A stretch of 64,000 bases of DNA from Terasakiispira papahanaumokuakeensis (GTDB taxonomy: Bacteria; Pseudomonadota; Gammaproteobacteria; Pseudomonadales; Halomonadaceae), in contig NZ_MDTQ01000001.1 of the NCBI RefSeq assembly GCF_001709345.1, positions 1,339,108 to 1,403,107 of the forward strand. Reading direction: 5' to 3'. The notes under the pieces were generated by a model, which was not told where the DNA came from, searched no databases, and saw only the letters and a list, made by a program, of their open reading frames with translations. A program made the position numbers and the translations under genes. Each line of letters starts with the position of its first letter. The first letter of the stretch is position 1. This document shows, piece after piece, positions 1 through 9,041 of the stretch.

Positions 1-1
1 C

Positions 2-109
2 CCGGCCAGTATGGAAAAACCACTGCCCGACCTGCCTGAAGGGGAGACGGCTTGCGCGCGGCAAGACCAGGCTGCCACTCAAGGTGGCGCAGGTAGCGTT
101 GGAGGGTAG
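2..109 (+). CDS. C-terminal end of a probable VgrG T6SS spike protein (partial)
   Basis: An open frame enters from the window edge and stops at TAG 107-109. The visible 35 residues are a low-complexity tail (PLPDLPEGE, then a Gln/Gly/Ala-rich end) with no catalytic motif. The VgrG call is inference from position: DUF4123 adaptor and VasX-type effector genes normally sit directly behind a vgrG gene, and the next gene starts 6 bp after this stop. Its ribosome binding site (GGAGGG, 101-106) lies inside this tail. Confidence 0.5.
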   Translation, partial: PASMEKPLPDLPEGETACARQDQAATQGGAGSVGG

Positions 110-115
110 ACCGCC

Positions 116-988
116 ATGTCGATTTGCACTTTGCTCAATAGCGCGGATGAACTTTTATCACTCTGTGATGAAGCGGAGCGTCAACAGGTTTACGCCTTGA
201 TTGATCCCCTTGCGGGCGAAGTGCCAGGTCAAGTGCCTGATAGAGGCTGTGGGTGGCTGAAGAATCCTTTTTTCTCACGCCCTCAGCAAGAACAGCTGCG
301 TCTTCAGTCTTTGCCTGAAGGTCGTGATGAGGCGCGCCATGGACTCAATGCTCAAATGTCGCTGAGGGCGAAAAGCCTGCAAGTAGGCCATCCGCTTTGT
401 GGCTGGATTGTGAGTCAACGAAACCCACAAGCGGTGGCTTATTACTTCTCTCGGCAATTGAAGCAAATCAATGAAGTCGGCGACTCTGTATTGCTCCGTT
501 TTTATGATCCTCGCGTCATGATCCGGCTGCTCGACATATTGGATCATCGCCAACTCTCGTATTTGCTGGGCCCGATTGAGTATTGGTGCTTTCAGGATTA
601 TTCAGGAGTACTGCACCTGATCAATCCTCATCAGGAGCAGCGTGCTCCCGGGCCTATTAGATTAACCACTGAGCAGTGGAAGGCAATTCGTCGTATTGAG
701 CTGGTTAATCATTGTCTACAAGGCTGGTGTGAGGCCGGACAGCCTTATGATCTTCGCTTACATACAAAAGTGGACCATTTGATCACAGCAGCTCAAGAGT
801 TTGAAATTACTGACAGTAGCCAAGTGAGTGCTTTTGTGATGGACGGCCTATTGGTGGGTTCACAGTTTTATCGCCATCCCATCATGCACGCTTTATTGAA
901 GCAAATCAGTAAATCTCAATCCTACATCCAACTCACCCGTCAACTCGATGAAAGCGCTTGGCAACTGATTGCTAAGGGACAGGAATAA
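116..988 (+). CDS. DUF4123 T6SS adaptor/chaperone (Tap/TEC family)
   Basis: The protein has 290 residues. DUF4123 proteins load a specific effector onto the VgrG tip and are not themselves secreted toxins. The family pattern is visible: a GWIVSQ segment near residue 100, then LLRFYDPRVMIRLLDIL around 137-152, followed by LGPIEYW. It starts 9 bp after a GGAGGG site and ends 3 bp before the effector gene, so the pair is surely co-transcribed. The order (probable VgrG, DUF4123, VasX-type effector, immunity) matches the vgrG-2/vasW/vasX/tsiV2 locus of Vibrio cholerae. Codon use looks like that of the effector gene's N-terminal part. Confidence 0.85.
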   Translation: MSICTLLNSADELLSLCDEAERQQVYALIDPLAGEVPGQVPDRGCGWLKNPFFSRPQQEQLRLQSLPEGRDEARHGLNAQMSLRAKSLQVGHPLCGWIVSQRNPQAVAYYFSRQLKQINEVGDSVLLRFYDPRVMIRLLDILDHRQLSYLLGPIEYWCFQDYSGVLHLINPHQEQRAPGPIRLTTEQWKAIRRIELVNHCLQGWCEAGQPYDLRLHTKVDHLITAAQEFEITDSSQVSAFVMDGLLVGSQFYRHPIMHALLKQISKSQSYIQLTRQLDESAWQLIAKGQE

Positions 989-991
989 CCT

Positions 992-3900
992 ATGGGCATT
1001 GTAGAGAATAGACAGCAGCTACAAAGTTATCGCGAAGAAACGACATGTGCGGGCCTTGAAGCTGGAGAATGCAAGTTTTGCCAACGGATGGGCTTACCTA
1101 TTCTGCCTGTTCGTTATGCGGTGTGTGAACGTACAAGTGATAATCAAGCGCTGCCAGAGTTGTCTGATGGTGAGATAGAGGCATTCACCTCCTTAAAATT
1201 GGACCAGTCCATGCAGAATGGGCAAATTCAGAGTAAAGAGATTCCTGAAAGTGCACGAGAATACTTCTCTGATATCAAAGGCAACCAAACGACCAAGTAC
1301 ATTCTGCGCCAAGTGCGGCAAGGTTACTTTTACGTATTCGATCAGGATAACCCTGATGGGATGCGATGGTATGGTTATGCAATTACCTCGGATGGCAAGT
1401 TTTATCAATTCCCTGTGTTATACCCGCCAGCGCCTGGCGAAAAAGAATTCTCTTGTAATGACAAATCAACCGATGCTCTAAACGCGGCTTATATTACGAT
1501 TCCGACGGCTGAAAAATCGGGCAAAGTTTATTTCGCCTATACAGAACATCCCTGGCCTATTGAGCATATCAGGCGTATTGGCGGTGATCAGGCTTGGCGT
1601 GATCAGAATATGCAATCTATTGATATTCCAAGCTGGGTCAGTGGTGATCCATGTGACCATGCTTTCCCTATTAACGAACTGCCTGACCGTGTTGGAGAAT
1701 ATAGTGATGGGCGTCTGGGGATTCGTAAACATTTTTGGTCATGCGGGAGCCAGCTCGAAGATTATGAGGGGCGTGCTGAAGACTTAATTCATAACATGAA
1801 CCAAAAGTTGGTGATGGCACCCGAGCGATTTAAAGATAAAGCATTAATTTTAGCGGTGAAAGATGAAGCCGGTATCATCAATGAGTTGAATGCCTACCGA
1901 CAGCAGCCGATGCAACGGCTTGAAGACTATCTCTCTCGGGGTGACAACCGCCGGAAAATGTTCTGTTTGAATGCGATTAATGCGCTTTCAGATAACTTTA
2001 AACATGCGACTTATGAGACTCAACAACAAGTCCTTTCGCCAGAGGTTAGCCGAAGAGAAGAGCAGATCGAAAGGCTTGAAGACGCGAAAATTCAAGCTGC
2101 TGAAAGTTTTGACCAGGACATTGCCAGGGCTCGAGCTGAAAACGATGATGATCAAGTTCAGTGGATTCTTGAACGCAAAAGAAAGCACTTGGCTTGGCTT
2201 GATCAACAAATAGACAACTTAAAAATAGGTGTCACCAATGTTAATCGTGAAATCCAGCGGTCGGCTGAAGTCAAGGCTCAAGACATTATCGAAGAGCTGA
2301 ATGAGGATCATTATAACAAGGCGGCTTTGGAAGCTTTTAAAGCAGAATATGAAGCGGTGCTTGACCGTTCCCAAGCGGTACTGCAATGCCTAGATGATGA
2401 CTATGCGCTGTGGGTACAAACCCATTTAAGTGATTTGATCTCACGCTATAGTACTGAAGATTATATGACTGGCCTTGGATTAAGTGGCCTGATCACAGCT
2501 TGTTTAAAAGGTGGTGGGCTTGACCAATCCAGCGTTTCTCTATGGTTGAATTATGCAAAGGATATTAAAAACCCAGACTCACCACTCACTCGGGCCTTAT
2601 TTCTAAATCAGGAAGCACTCTACTCTGCAGCTGTTTCGGCTGTAAGTGCTTTGGATGGCCATTTTTTCAATGCTGCAGATGTCCAGCCCTGGGCCAATCA
2701 ATATATTTCATGTCAGTCTCAGCTCGACCATGTTGAACTCGAAAAAGCCATTAATCGTTATCAGGGGATCTTTTCTGAATTACTGTTAATTGCTAAATCA
2801 TCGATTGCGGGTTTAGCGATTCAAGAAATTAAAAACAGTCAAGTGGCTGGTACTCAAGAAGCTCTTTATACACTTTTTGCTTATTATCAAATCATTGAGA
2901 TGGGGGATCCAAGTACTAATCAAGATCATCCCTCGCCTGCCCTTGTGCCGATTCGAGTCACCTTGCGGGTAGATGAATTGCAGCAATGGTTGAAATATAT
3001 ATCGGTGATGACAGAGGCAAGAGCCTCTTATCGTAAGACTCATGATGGAGAAGCATTAAAATTCCCCGATGGGCAAGGGGGTAACTTTGCGCCTCCTATT
3101 GCTGAGAATAGTGAGCTGATTGAAGTTGTAATTCCTGTAGATCCTGATGACGTCTCTAATGTTTCGAGTGCCCTACAACAAGCCACGCAATCCGAAGTGA
3201 AAAATCGAAATGAAGCGCTGGCTAAGAACCGTCAAGATGTTGTGCTGAAGTTGATGGATGGCGCCACCACCACTAAAGCGATTGCTCATGGCTTTGTGCT
3301 AGTGAGTACGTTGAAAGCGCTCATCAGCAATAAAGATAAGCTGGGTGAGAGCGATATTTGGTGGAAGATTACCGGGGATTCGATCAACTTAGTCAAAGCG
3401 ATTGTCGATGCCCGAGAAAGCCTCACCACCGTTTATGCCCACTATACGGGGAACAACTCAGTACTCAATAGCATCGCACCTAATACGAAATGGGGCATGT
3501 TCTCTAGAGTTGTAGGACGTGTCGCCAACATCTTTGCTTTGCTGGATGGCTTCCAAAAACTCTCGCAAGTTGTCCGTAATGCCCGCCTTGGGTTGCCCTA
3601 CACCGCCCAGTTGGTATCCGGGAGCTTAATGATTATTGGCCCTATCGTCGCGATATTAGTTGGGTCATTTGTGGGCGCTGTTGTGGGGGTACTGATTGCC
3701 TTAGTCGGTCTAATTCTCGGCGCAATATTTACGTCCCTTGTGCCGCCCGCCGTTATTATGTGGCTGAACCGTTCTTACTTCCGCAATGAAGGCGTGGGAG
3801 ACCTACTGCCTTTTGATAATCTGGAAGAAGAAAAAAACTCACTTGAAATGGTATTTAAAGGCATCACCGTCGAGTTTGTGGTTGGATACACAACTGTTAA

Positions 3901-4339
3901 TAGTGCTGGTTATAATGACACCGCTATACAGTATTATGCGGAGAGTCGCGCTGGTATAGGTGCTATGCCACTCCAAGAAGCAGCATGGGATATTGATATT
4001 AAAATTAAGTTTCCAGATTTTGAAAATGGTCATTTTTTTGTTGGTCTTAGAGCATCAGATAGAGATGATATTTTTAATATATTTATTAAGAAGGGTGAAG
4101 GTGAAGATAAGTATTCTATAGTTGATGATATTTCTAGGGGTGAGTTTAATGAAAATGGTGTTGTCTCGAACTTGAATGGTGATTATGAGATTGTAGATGA
4201 AAGCTCTGGACGTGCTCTAAAAGTTAATGTGTGTCCAAGCATGTATGAATTTTCAAAGCCATTCAGGCTTGATGTGAAGTTTATTTCTAATAGTCTTGGC
4301 GTGGGGGAGAATAATGTTGAAGACTTTTTTGAAGTTTGA
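992..4339 (+). CDS. VasX-type pore-forming T6SS effector
   Basis: The protein has 1115 residues, close to VasX (about 1085). The N-terminus (residues 20-45) carries Cys20, Cys27 and Cys30 followed by GLPILPVRYAV, the signature of the VasX N-terminal region. Residues 105-117 (ILRQVRQGYFYVF) fit the MIX effector-marker pattern hRxGhhYh. Residues about 365-430 are charged and probably coiled coil. A hydrophobic stretch at about 870-930, rich in Gly/Ala/Val/Ile, is the likely colicin-like pore segment. From about residue 946 the sequence becomes AT-rich and hydrophilic, a variable tip unlike the rest. Expected role: delivered to rival cells, where it permeabilises the inner membrane. Its last 26 bp overlap the SEL1 gene, the likely immunity gene. 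The MIX assignment is from the motif only. Confidence 0.82.
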   Translation: MGIVENRQQLQSYREETTCAGLEAGECKFCQRMGLPILPVRYAVCERTSDNQALPELSDGEIEAFTSLKLDQSMQNGQIQSKEIPESAREYFSDIKGNQTTKYILRQVRQGYFYVFDQDNPDGMRWYGYAITSDGKFYQFPVLYPPAPGEKEFSCNDKSTDALNAAYITIPTAEKSGKVYFAYTEHPWPIEHIRRIGGDQAWRDQNMQSIDIPSWVSGDPCDHAFPINELPDRVGEYSDGRLGIRKHFWSCGSQLEDYEGRAEDLIHNMNQKLVMAPERFKDKALILAVKDEAGIINELNAYRQQPMQRLEDYLSRGDNRRKMFCLNAINALSDNFKHATYETQQQVLSPEVSRREEQIERLEDAKIQAAESFDQDIARARAENDDDQVQWILERKRKHLAWLDQQIDNLKIGVTNVNREIQRSAEVKAQDIIEELNEDHYNKAALEAFKAEYEAVLDRSQAVLQCLDDDYALWVQTHLSDLISRYSTEDYMTGLGLSGLITACLKGGGLDQSSVSLWLNYAKDIKNPDSPLTRALFLNQEALYSAAVSAVSALDGHFFNAADVQPWANQYISCQSQLDHVELEKAINRYQGIFSELLLIAKSSIAGLAIQEIKNSQVAGTQEALYTLFAYYQIIEMGDPSTNQDHPSPALVPIRVTLRVDELQQWLKYISVMTEARASYRKTHDGEALKFPDGQGGNFAPPIAENSELIEVVIPVDPDDVSNVSSALQQATQSEVKNRNEALAKNRQDVVLKLMDGATTTKAIAHGFVLVSTLKALISNKDKLGESDIWWKITGDSINLVKAIVDARESLTTVYAHYTGNNSVLNSIAPNTKWGMFSRVVGRVANIFALLDGFQKLSQVVRNARLGLPYTAQLVSGSLMIIGPIVAILVGSFVGAVVGVLIALVGLILGAIFTSLVPPAVIMWLNRSYFRNEGVGDLLPFDNLEEEKNSLEMVFKGITVEFVVGYTTVNSAGYNDTAIQYYAESRAGIGAMPLQEAAWDIDIKIKFPDFENGHFFVGLRASDRDDIFNIFIKKGEGEDKYSIVDDISRGEFNENGVVSNLNGDYEIVDESSGRALKVNVCPSMYEFSKPFRLDVKFISNSLGVGENNVEDFFEV
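3404..3794 (+). repeat. Direct repeat R1, copy 1 (effector membrane region)
   Basis: These 391 bp inside the VasX-type gene (residues about 804-935) recur nearly unchanged at 7574-7953. Differences are a few substitutions, a 12-bp in-frame deletion and a 1-bp insertion in the second copy. The repeat codes for the pore/transmembrane segment. It ends just before the variable AT-rich effector tip. Confidence 0.95.
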
Positions 4340-5162
4340 GTTGTTGTGTGTGTTTTGGCTTTCGGCTAACACTGTTTTTGCTGGTATGGAGTTCTATGGA
4401 GATGATGATGGTGTTATTAGATTTAGTGACTACCTAACCTCAGATTCGTTTTATTTGAGTGATGTAACTCTGGAAAGTTCCAATAAGCAGCTTTATGCTG
4501 CTGGGTTTTGTTATCTTCATGGCTGCTCAGAAATAGGCAACGATGTTGATGTAAGTAAAGCGGTTGACTATATAGGTTATGCCAAAGAAAGGGGTGTAGA
4601 TGATGTCTATTTTGATTATGCGTATATGTATTTGAAAGGTATTCATTATTCTAAAAATATTTCCGAAGGAATGCGTTTTCTTAAAAAAAGCGCAGAGAAA
4701 GGTGATGTTAGGTCTCTGGTTACATTAGGTAATTTTTATAGTGATGGGTTCAGAACAATAACTGTTGATCGTGAGGAAGGGTTTAAATGGTACTATATTG
4801 CTGCTGAAAAAGGCGTTAAAAAAGCAATGAGTAAGGTTTATTATTATTATTCAGATGAATCTCATCCTGAGACATTTGACCTGAGTAAGGCTTTTTATTG
4901 GGCCAAAAAGATTGAAGAAGTTCATCCTGATGATATTGGTCGATATACTTTCAAGTTAGGTGAAATATATGAAAAAGGTCTGGGCACCCAGAAAAACCTG
5001 ATACTCGCAACTCGATACTATATTTTAGGTGGTTCAGCGGGTAGTGACGATGTCGCTCGGTTACGCGAAAAGATGACTGAAGAAGAGTTTCAAGAAGCCG
5101 TTCGCCTTGCGAATGAGTGGCAAGCGGAACACCGCATTCGAGTGCCTCGTTATTATCAATGA
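4314..5162 (+). CDS. Exported SEL1-repeat protein, probable immunity protein (copy 1)
   Basis: The protein has 282 residues from ATG 4314, chosen for the adjacent GGGGGAGA site and because it begins a clean signal peptide (hydrophobic residues 7-19, cleavage after VFA). The start lies inside the effector gene (26-bp overlap). Several SEL1/TPR-like helical repeats follow, with YAAGFCYL, YAYMYLKG, LGNFYSDG and LGEIYEKG segments. Periplasmic location plus the tight link to a pore-forming effector suggest immunity; VasX's known immunity protein TsiV2 is instead an inner-membrane protein, so this would be a different solution. The first two thirds are AT-rich. The last 90 codons are almost identical to those of the gene at 9718. 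Immunity function is inference. Confidence 0.75.
   Translation: MLKTFLKFELLCVFWLSANTVFAGMEFYGDDDGVIRFSDYLTSDSFYLSDVTLESSNKQLYAAGFCYLHGCSEIGNDVDVSKAVDYIGYAKERGVDDVYFDYAYMYLKGIHYSKNISEGMRFLKKSAEKGDVRSLVTLGNFYSDGFRTITVDREEGFKWYYIAAEKGVKKAMSKVYYYYSDESHPETFDLSKAFYWAKKIEEVHPDDIGRYTFKLGEIYEKGLGTQKNLILATRYYILGGSAGSDDVARLREKMTEEEFQEAVRLANEWQAEHRIRVPRYYQ
4887..5156 (+). repeat. Direct repeat R2, copy 1 (SEL1 3' end)
   Basis: This 270-bp 3' segment of the first SEL1 gene is nearly identical to 10291-10560, with only a handful of substitutions. The upstream parts of the two genes are clearly diverged. Its last ~90 bp also match 8852-8938 closely. The pattern points to recent gene conversion or recombination. 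Confidence 0.93.
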
Positions 5163-5262
5163 TTACACCAAAAATATTGATTTGAACCTGGTCCGGCGGT
5201 TTAACATTTTCTATCACGGTCGATGTTAAAACCGGCCGGGTTGATGATCATGCCGGTACACT
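5163..5262 (+). repeat. Direct repeat R3, copy 1 (post-SEL1 spacer)
   Basis: About 100 bp after the first SEL1 stop match the spacer at 8942-9041: shared CCGGCGGTTTAACATTTTCT, then CGATGTTAAAAC, then GTGATC-like and GCCGGTAC tracts. No gene is evident in it. It marks the 3' edge of the cassette. The similarity stops after a shared CTATGC at about 5266 and 9045. Confidence 0.85.
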
Positions 5263-6521
5263 ATGCGGCCACTGAGCCGAGCGATGCGCATGATGTGGCT
5301 GACCCGTTAAAGCAAGATGCTGATGCGCGCCATGGGCCACAACCAGACCTCACACTTAGCGGCTTTGAAGCAAGCAATGCCCGGCACGCTTGAAGGGATT
5401 GTGAGGGTCATGGATTCCCTCAAGAAAATATGGGATCAAAGCGTGAAAGCGATGGCCGTAGTGGAGAGCGAAGGGCGCGCTACCGCCAGTGCCGCCTTTA
5501 CCCGGTTGGTTTATTATTCCGGGGCGCCAGTTATCGAGCTGCTGACGGCTTCAACTCAGAAGGCGATCAAACCCATTTATATGTTAGCGACAATGCTTTC
5601 CACTGATTATGTCGTGATTCCCAAAATCACATCTGGTACGGCCGCTCAGTATTTAGATGTGCTGGGCGAGCAAATCAGAGCCATGGCCCCCGCGCATCAA
5701 AAACCCTCTAAAACGCAAGTGCGTCGCTTTTTACGCAGGACATTAAAACAGCATGGCTATGGCACACAACGGTTTAGCATGCCTAATTTATTGCCCTACA
5801 TAAATCACAAATTCGAGCAGCCGCTGAAGCCTCATCAGGCGGGTATGATGTGATCCGTAAAATGTTGGAGAGCGGTGATGATCTCGTATTAGATGCTCGA
5901 AAAATCGACGAAATCTGGAGCAGGAAATTTACTTAGATTGCCAACTCAGGGGTTATAGGGAGTGCCATCGGCGCGCTTTTCGGTGGTGCTTCAGCATTAA
6001 TTGCCAACAAAGCACTAGAAAAAGCCGATGTCTTCGATCATGACGAAATGCAAAGCCGTTTTCGTGGCGCCGTGATCGCCTTTATTGGCGGCATGCTTGA
6101 AGCAACTGAAGCAGGGATTAAGTTACTGACTAATATGGGGCGACTTAGAATCTCTGGACGAGGACTTCGCCTTGTTGGTTTGATAGGAGGGTTGGGACGG
6201 CTTTTTGGCGGTATAGGAGCATTTATCTTTGCTGCATGGGATGCCGTGAATGCGGTGAACGCACTTGTGGCTGGAAATATAGGCATGTTTTTATTGTACA
6301 GTGTGTCATCCTTTGTTGGCGGTCTATTGATTTTTCTTGCATTTTTTAATCCTTTGCTTGGTCTTGCGCTTGTTGTTGTTAGTGTGATCTTGGGTCTCAT
6401 TATTTATTTAGTCGCTGATACTGAAATGCAAAAATGGTTATCTCACTGTTTTTATGGAGCTTCAGAACGCTATCCGAATATTGAAACCTCGCAAGAACGA
6501 CTTAAAGAGGTATTGGCATGA
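5244..6521 (+). pseudogene. Degraded second VasX-like effector gene
   Basis: Pieces of one effector are spread over two frames. From 5244 a short frame with MPVHYA may be the trace of the VasX N-terminal PVRYA motif. From 5317 to about 5840 another frame gives 178 residues resembling the VasX mid-region. The reading then moves to the next frame (YDVIRKMLESGDD from 5844), is stopped by TAG 5934-5936, and is open again from 5937 to 6521. That last part has the hydrophobic pore-domain pattern: GVIGSAIGALFGG, then GMFLLYSVSSFVGG and LGLALVVVSVILGL. A lesion near 5840 plus an in-frame stop make a functional product unlikely. The end overlaps the next gene's ATG. Confidence 0.75.
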
Positions 6522-7468
6522 GAGGTTTGATTGATAGGTACTGGAAGAAGCTGATTATATTTATGAGGTGTATATCTTTATCTACATTTGATCGAGGGAG
6601 CGTAGATAGCCGTCTTGATCTTTCAACGCGTCAAAAAAATTATGGTCAAGCTTATCCAAGCAGTTTTACTTTAGTGCAAAATGAGAACATATTGTCACTA
6701 TCAGACTCTTATTTGTTCCGGCGCGGCATGCACCTCGGGCTGGGTGGTTTCGTTGCTTTTTTCATTTTTTTTATACCCTTTTTTACCTGTATTGGTGCCC
6801 TATTATTGGGCGCCAAGGTTTCAGATGTTATTTTAGGTTTTCTGGGAGTTATGCCAATGGCTGTATTGGCAGCTTCTTTTACTTATGTTCCAATCAAATA
6901 TGAGCTTGATTGTATGCCTGTTTCTCCTGTGGTTTTTAATCGAAAGACGGGGAGGGTTTATTTTTTTGGTGAAATATCAGGTGAGGCTCAATCATATCCT
7001 TGGCATCAGTGTCATTTTAGTGTTGTTCATATGGCGACTTTTATTGGATATCATGGGCGTCATTATGAGCTCAGGGGTTATATCTTGGATGAACAAGAAA
7101 ATGTGATCGATAGTTTCTCATTCGGTGCTGAATATGTTATTTGGAGCATTAAAAGTGAGCCCTTAAAAGATTTTATGGTCGGTACTTTTGAGTATATTCG
7201 ACGTTTTATGGATGGTGAAAATCTACCTAGACCTGATTTCTATTTGGCTATCAGGCCTGACTGGAAAAGCTTTGTATCAAGAGTAGTTGCTAATAATTAC
7301 GATGGTAGCTGGTTAACTAGAAAAATGATGAAGTTCAGTATTGTGTTTGCTATCTGCTCTTTTCCTCAATATTTTGGCTATAAGCTATGTTGGAAGAATG
7401 GCCGATTCCCCGTATGGCCTAAACAGTTTATTGATGAATGTGGTCCTGAGATCGTGATCGAACGTTAA
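6518..7468 (+). CDS. DUF6708-type membrane protein, probable immunity protein
   Basis: The protein has 316 residues. Two hydrophobic segments lie at about residues 75-105 and 110-130, followed by a conserved-looking PVSPVVFNRKTGRVYFFGE segment and a Trp-containing YPWHQC, the DUF6708 pattern found next to VasX-like toxins. A further weak hydrophobic stretch occurs near 270-285. The start overlaps the stop of the decayed effector (ATGA at 6518) and has GAGG 9 bp upstream, the usual coupling of effector and immunity genes. The gene is intact although its effector is broken, as expected for a retained orphan immunity gene. The family call is from pattern memory and the role is inference. Confidence 0.7.
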   Translation: MRGLIDRYWKKLIIFMRCISLSTFDRGSVDSRLDLSTRQKNYGQAYPSSFTLVQNENILSLSDSYLFRRGMHLGLGGFVAFFIFFIPFFTCIGALLLGAKVSDVILGFLGVMPMAVLAASFTYVPIKYELDCMPVSPVVFNRKTGRVYFFGEISGEAQSYPWHQCHFSVVHMATFIGYHGRHYELRGYILDEQENVIDSFSFGAEYVIWSIKSEPLKDFMVGTFEYIRRFMDGENLPRPDFYLAIRPDWKSFVSRVVANNYDGSWLTRKMMKFSIVFAICSFPQYFGYKLCWKNGRFPVWPKQFIDECGPEIVIER

Positions 7469-7531
7469 AGCTAGATATTATTGTGATCCTGGGAGTCAGT
7501 GTTGGTTCCTGGGGAGGGGGTATGTACTTTT

Positions 7532-8093
7532 GATCTAGTGCCAACTTTGGTACCGATGCGAGTGGCTGTACGTGTCGATGCCCGAGAAAGCCTCACCACC
7601 ATTTATGCCCACTATACGGGGAACAACTCAGTACTCAATAGTATCGCACCTAATACGAAATGGGGGCATGTTCTCTAGAGTTGTAGGACGCGTCGCCAAC
7701 ATCTTTGCTTTGCTGGATGGCTTCCAAAAACTCTCGCAAGTTGTCCGTAATGCCCGCCTTGGGTTGCCCTACACCGCCCAGTTGGTACCCGGGAGCTTAA
7801 TGATTATTGGCCCTATCGTCGCGATATTTGTGGGCGCTGTTGTGGGGGTACTGATTGCCTTAGTCGGTCTAATTCTCGGCGCCATATTTGTGACCCTTGT
7901 TCCGCCAGCGGTTACCATGTGGCTGAACCGTTCCTACTTCTGTAATGAAGGCGATGCTTTAAGTAATGGTGATAAATTTGATGTAAGAAACTCTAGTGAT
8001 GGAAGGAATCAAGTTTTAATATTGATGAGTTTATTCTCTTTTCTTGGAGTGACTTTTCAAAACGTGATGCCTGAGGGGGTAGATAATGTTTAA
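7532..8093 (+). pseudogene. Orphan VasX C-terminal fragment (frameshifted, internally deleted)
   Basis: From 7532 the frame reads DLVPTLVPMRVAVRVD, matching LVPIRVTLRVD of the intact effector (about residue 650), and then jumps straight to ARESLTTIYAHYTG, which in the intact effector lies near residue 806. About 150 codons are thus missing at a junction centred on GTCGATG. At 7662-7668 an extra G (five G instead of four) shifts the frame. Downstream, the pore region continues in the new frame to a short 46-residue tip ending at 8093. The 3' end overlaps the next SEL1 ATG by 8 bp, as in the intact cassette. No start or N-terminus is present. Confidence 0.85.
7574..7953 (+). repeat. Direct repeat R1, copy 2
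   Basis: This is the second copy of the 3404-3794 repeat. It is 380 bp long because of a 12-bp in-frame deletion (about 7827) and a 1-bp insertion (about 7665). Identity then ends sharply after AATGAAGGCG, where the variable tip begins. Confidence 0.95.
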
Positions 8094-8941
8094 GATGTTT
8101 TTAAAATTTAGTGTTTTGTTTTTTTGCTCTGCTTTTAGCGGTTATTCGTTCTCTGAGGTTTTATTTCATTCTGATTCAGAGGAGAAAGCAAAGCTAGATT
8201 TGATGGAATATGTTAAATCTGAGGCTTTTTCTATTGGCCTTGTTTCTGAACAAAGTTCAAATAAGGATATTTATGCTGCGGGGTTTTGCTATCTTTATAA
8301 GTGCCCTTGGATAGATGTGCATGAAAAGAATATAGATAAAGCATTTCGTTATATTATGACTTCGATTAATAATGGGGTTTATGATGGTTATTATGATTTA
8401 GGATTTATGTATATGAAAGGTATTTATTTCGAAAAAGACTTTAAGTCTGCTATTGATGAAATGGTCAAAGGAGGCAATTATGGTGATGTCCGAGCGCAAA
8501 ATTTCCTTGGTAGAGTCTATGCGGGCGAAGGCCATTTTGTGACAGAAGATGATGAGGCGTCATTTAGCTGGTTTATGAAGGCTGCAGAAAAAGGTGACGA
8601 ATATGCAATGAGTAAAATTTCTTATTATTACTATTCGGGTTTTGGTGTTTCTAAAGATGAGAATATGGCGTTTTTATGGGCTAAAAAAATAGAAGGTCTT
8701 GAAGAGCCAAATATAATATTGTTTGCACCAAAGCTTTCGCTGTTCTATGAAAAGGGAATTAGGAACACCTAAAGATAATATTAAAGCTGTTAAATATCAA
8801 ATTCTTATGGGATCCGCTGGTCGTGATGATGTTGAGCGATTGCGTCAAAATATGACTGAAGAAGAGTTCCAAGAGGCCGTTCGCCTCGCGAATGAGTGGC
8901 AAGCGGAACACCGTATTCAAGTGCCTCGCCATTATCAGTGA
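8086..8941 (+). pseudogene. Frameshifted SEL1-repeat immunity-like gene (copy 2)
   Basis: The gene starts at ATG 8086 behind GAGGGGG and encodes a signal peptide (hydrophobic residues 7-18) and SEL1 repeats (YAAGFCYLYKC, LGFMYMKG, FLGRVYAG). The frame ends early at TAA 8770-8772 after FYEKGIRNT. Removing one A near 8757-8759 restores YEKGLGTPKDN and the common SEL1 end (MTEEEFQEAVRLANEWQ), reaching TGA at 8939-8941. The repaired protein would have about 284 residues, the same size as its paralogues. Either a recent inactivating mutation or a sequencing error. The first two thirds diverge strongly from copies 1 and 3. Confidence 0.85.
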
Positions 8942-9041
8942 TTACCACCAAAATATTGATTTGAAGCTGATCCGGCGGTTTAACATTTTCTATCATTGTC
9001 GATGTTAAAACTGGTCAGGCTGGTGATCGTGCCGGTACGCT
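8942..9041 (+). repeat. Direct repeat R3, copy 2 (post-SEL1 spacer)
   Basis: Second copy of the 5163-5262 spacer, also directly after a SEL1 stop codon. The match ends next to the start of the transposase remnant, so the IS copy or a later rearrangement replaced whatever followed in this cassette. Confidence 0.85.
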
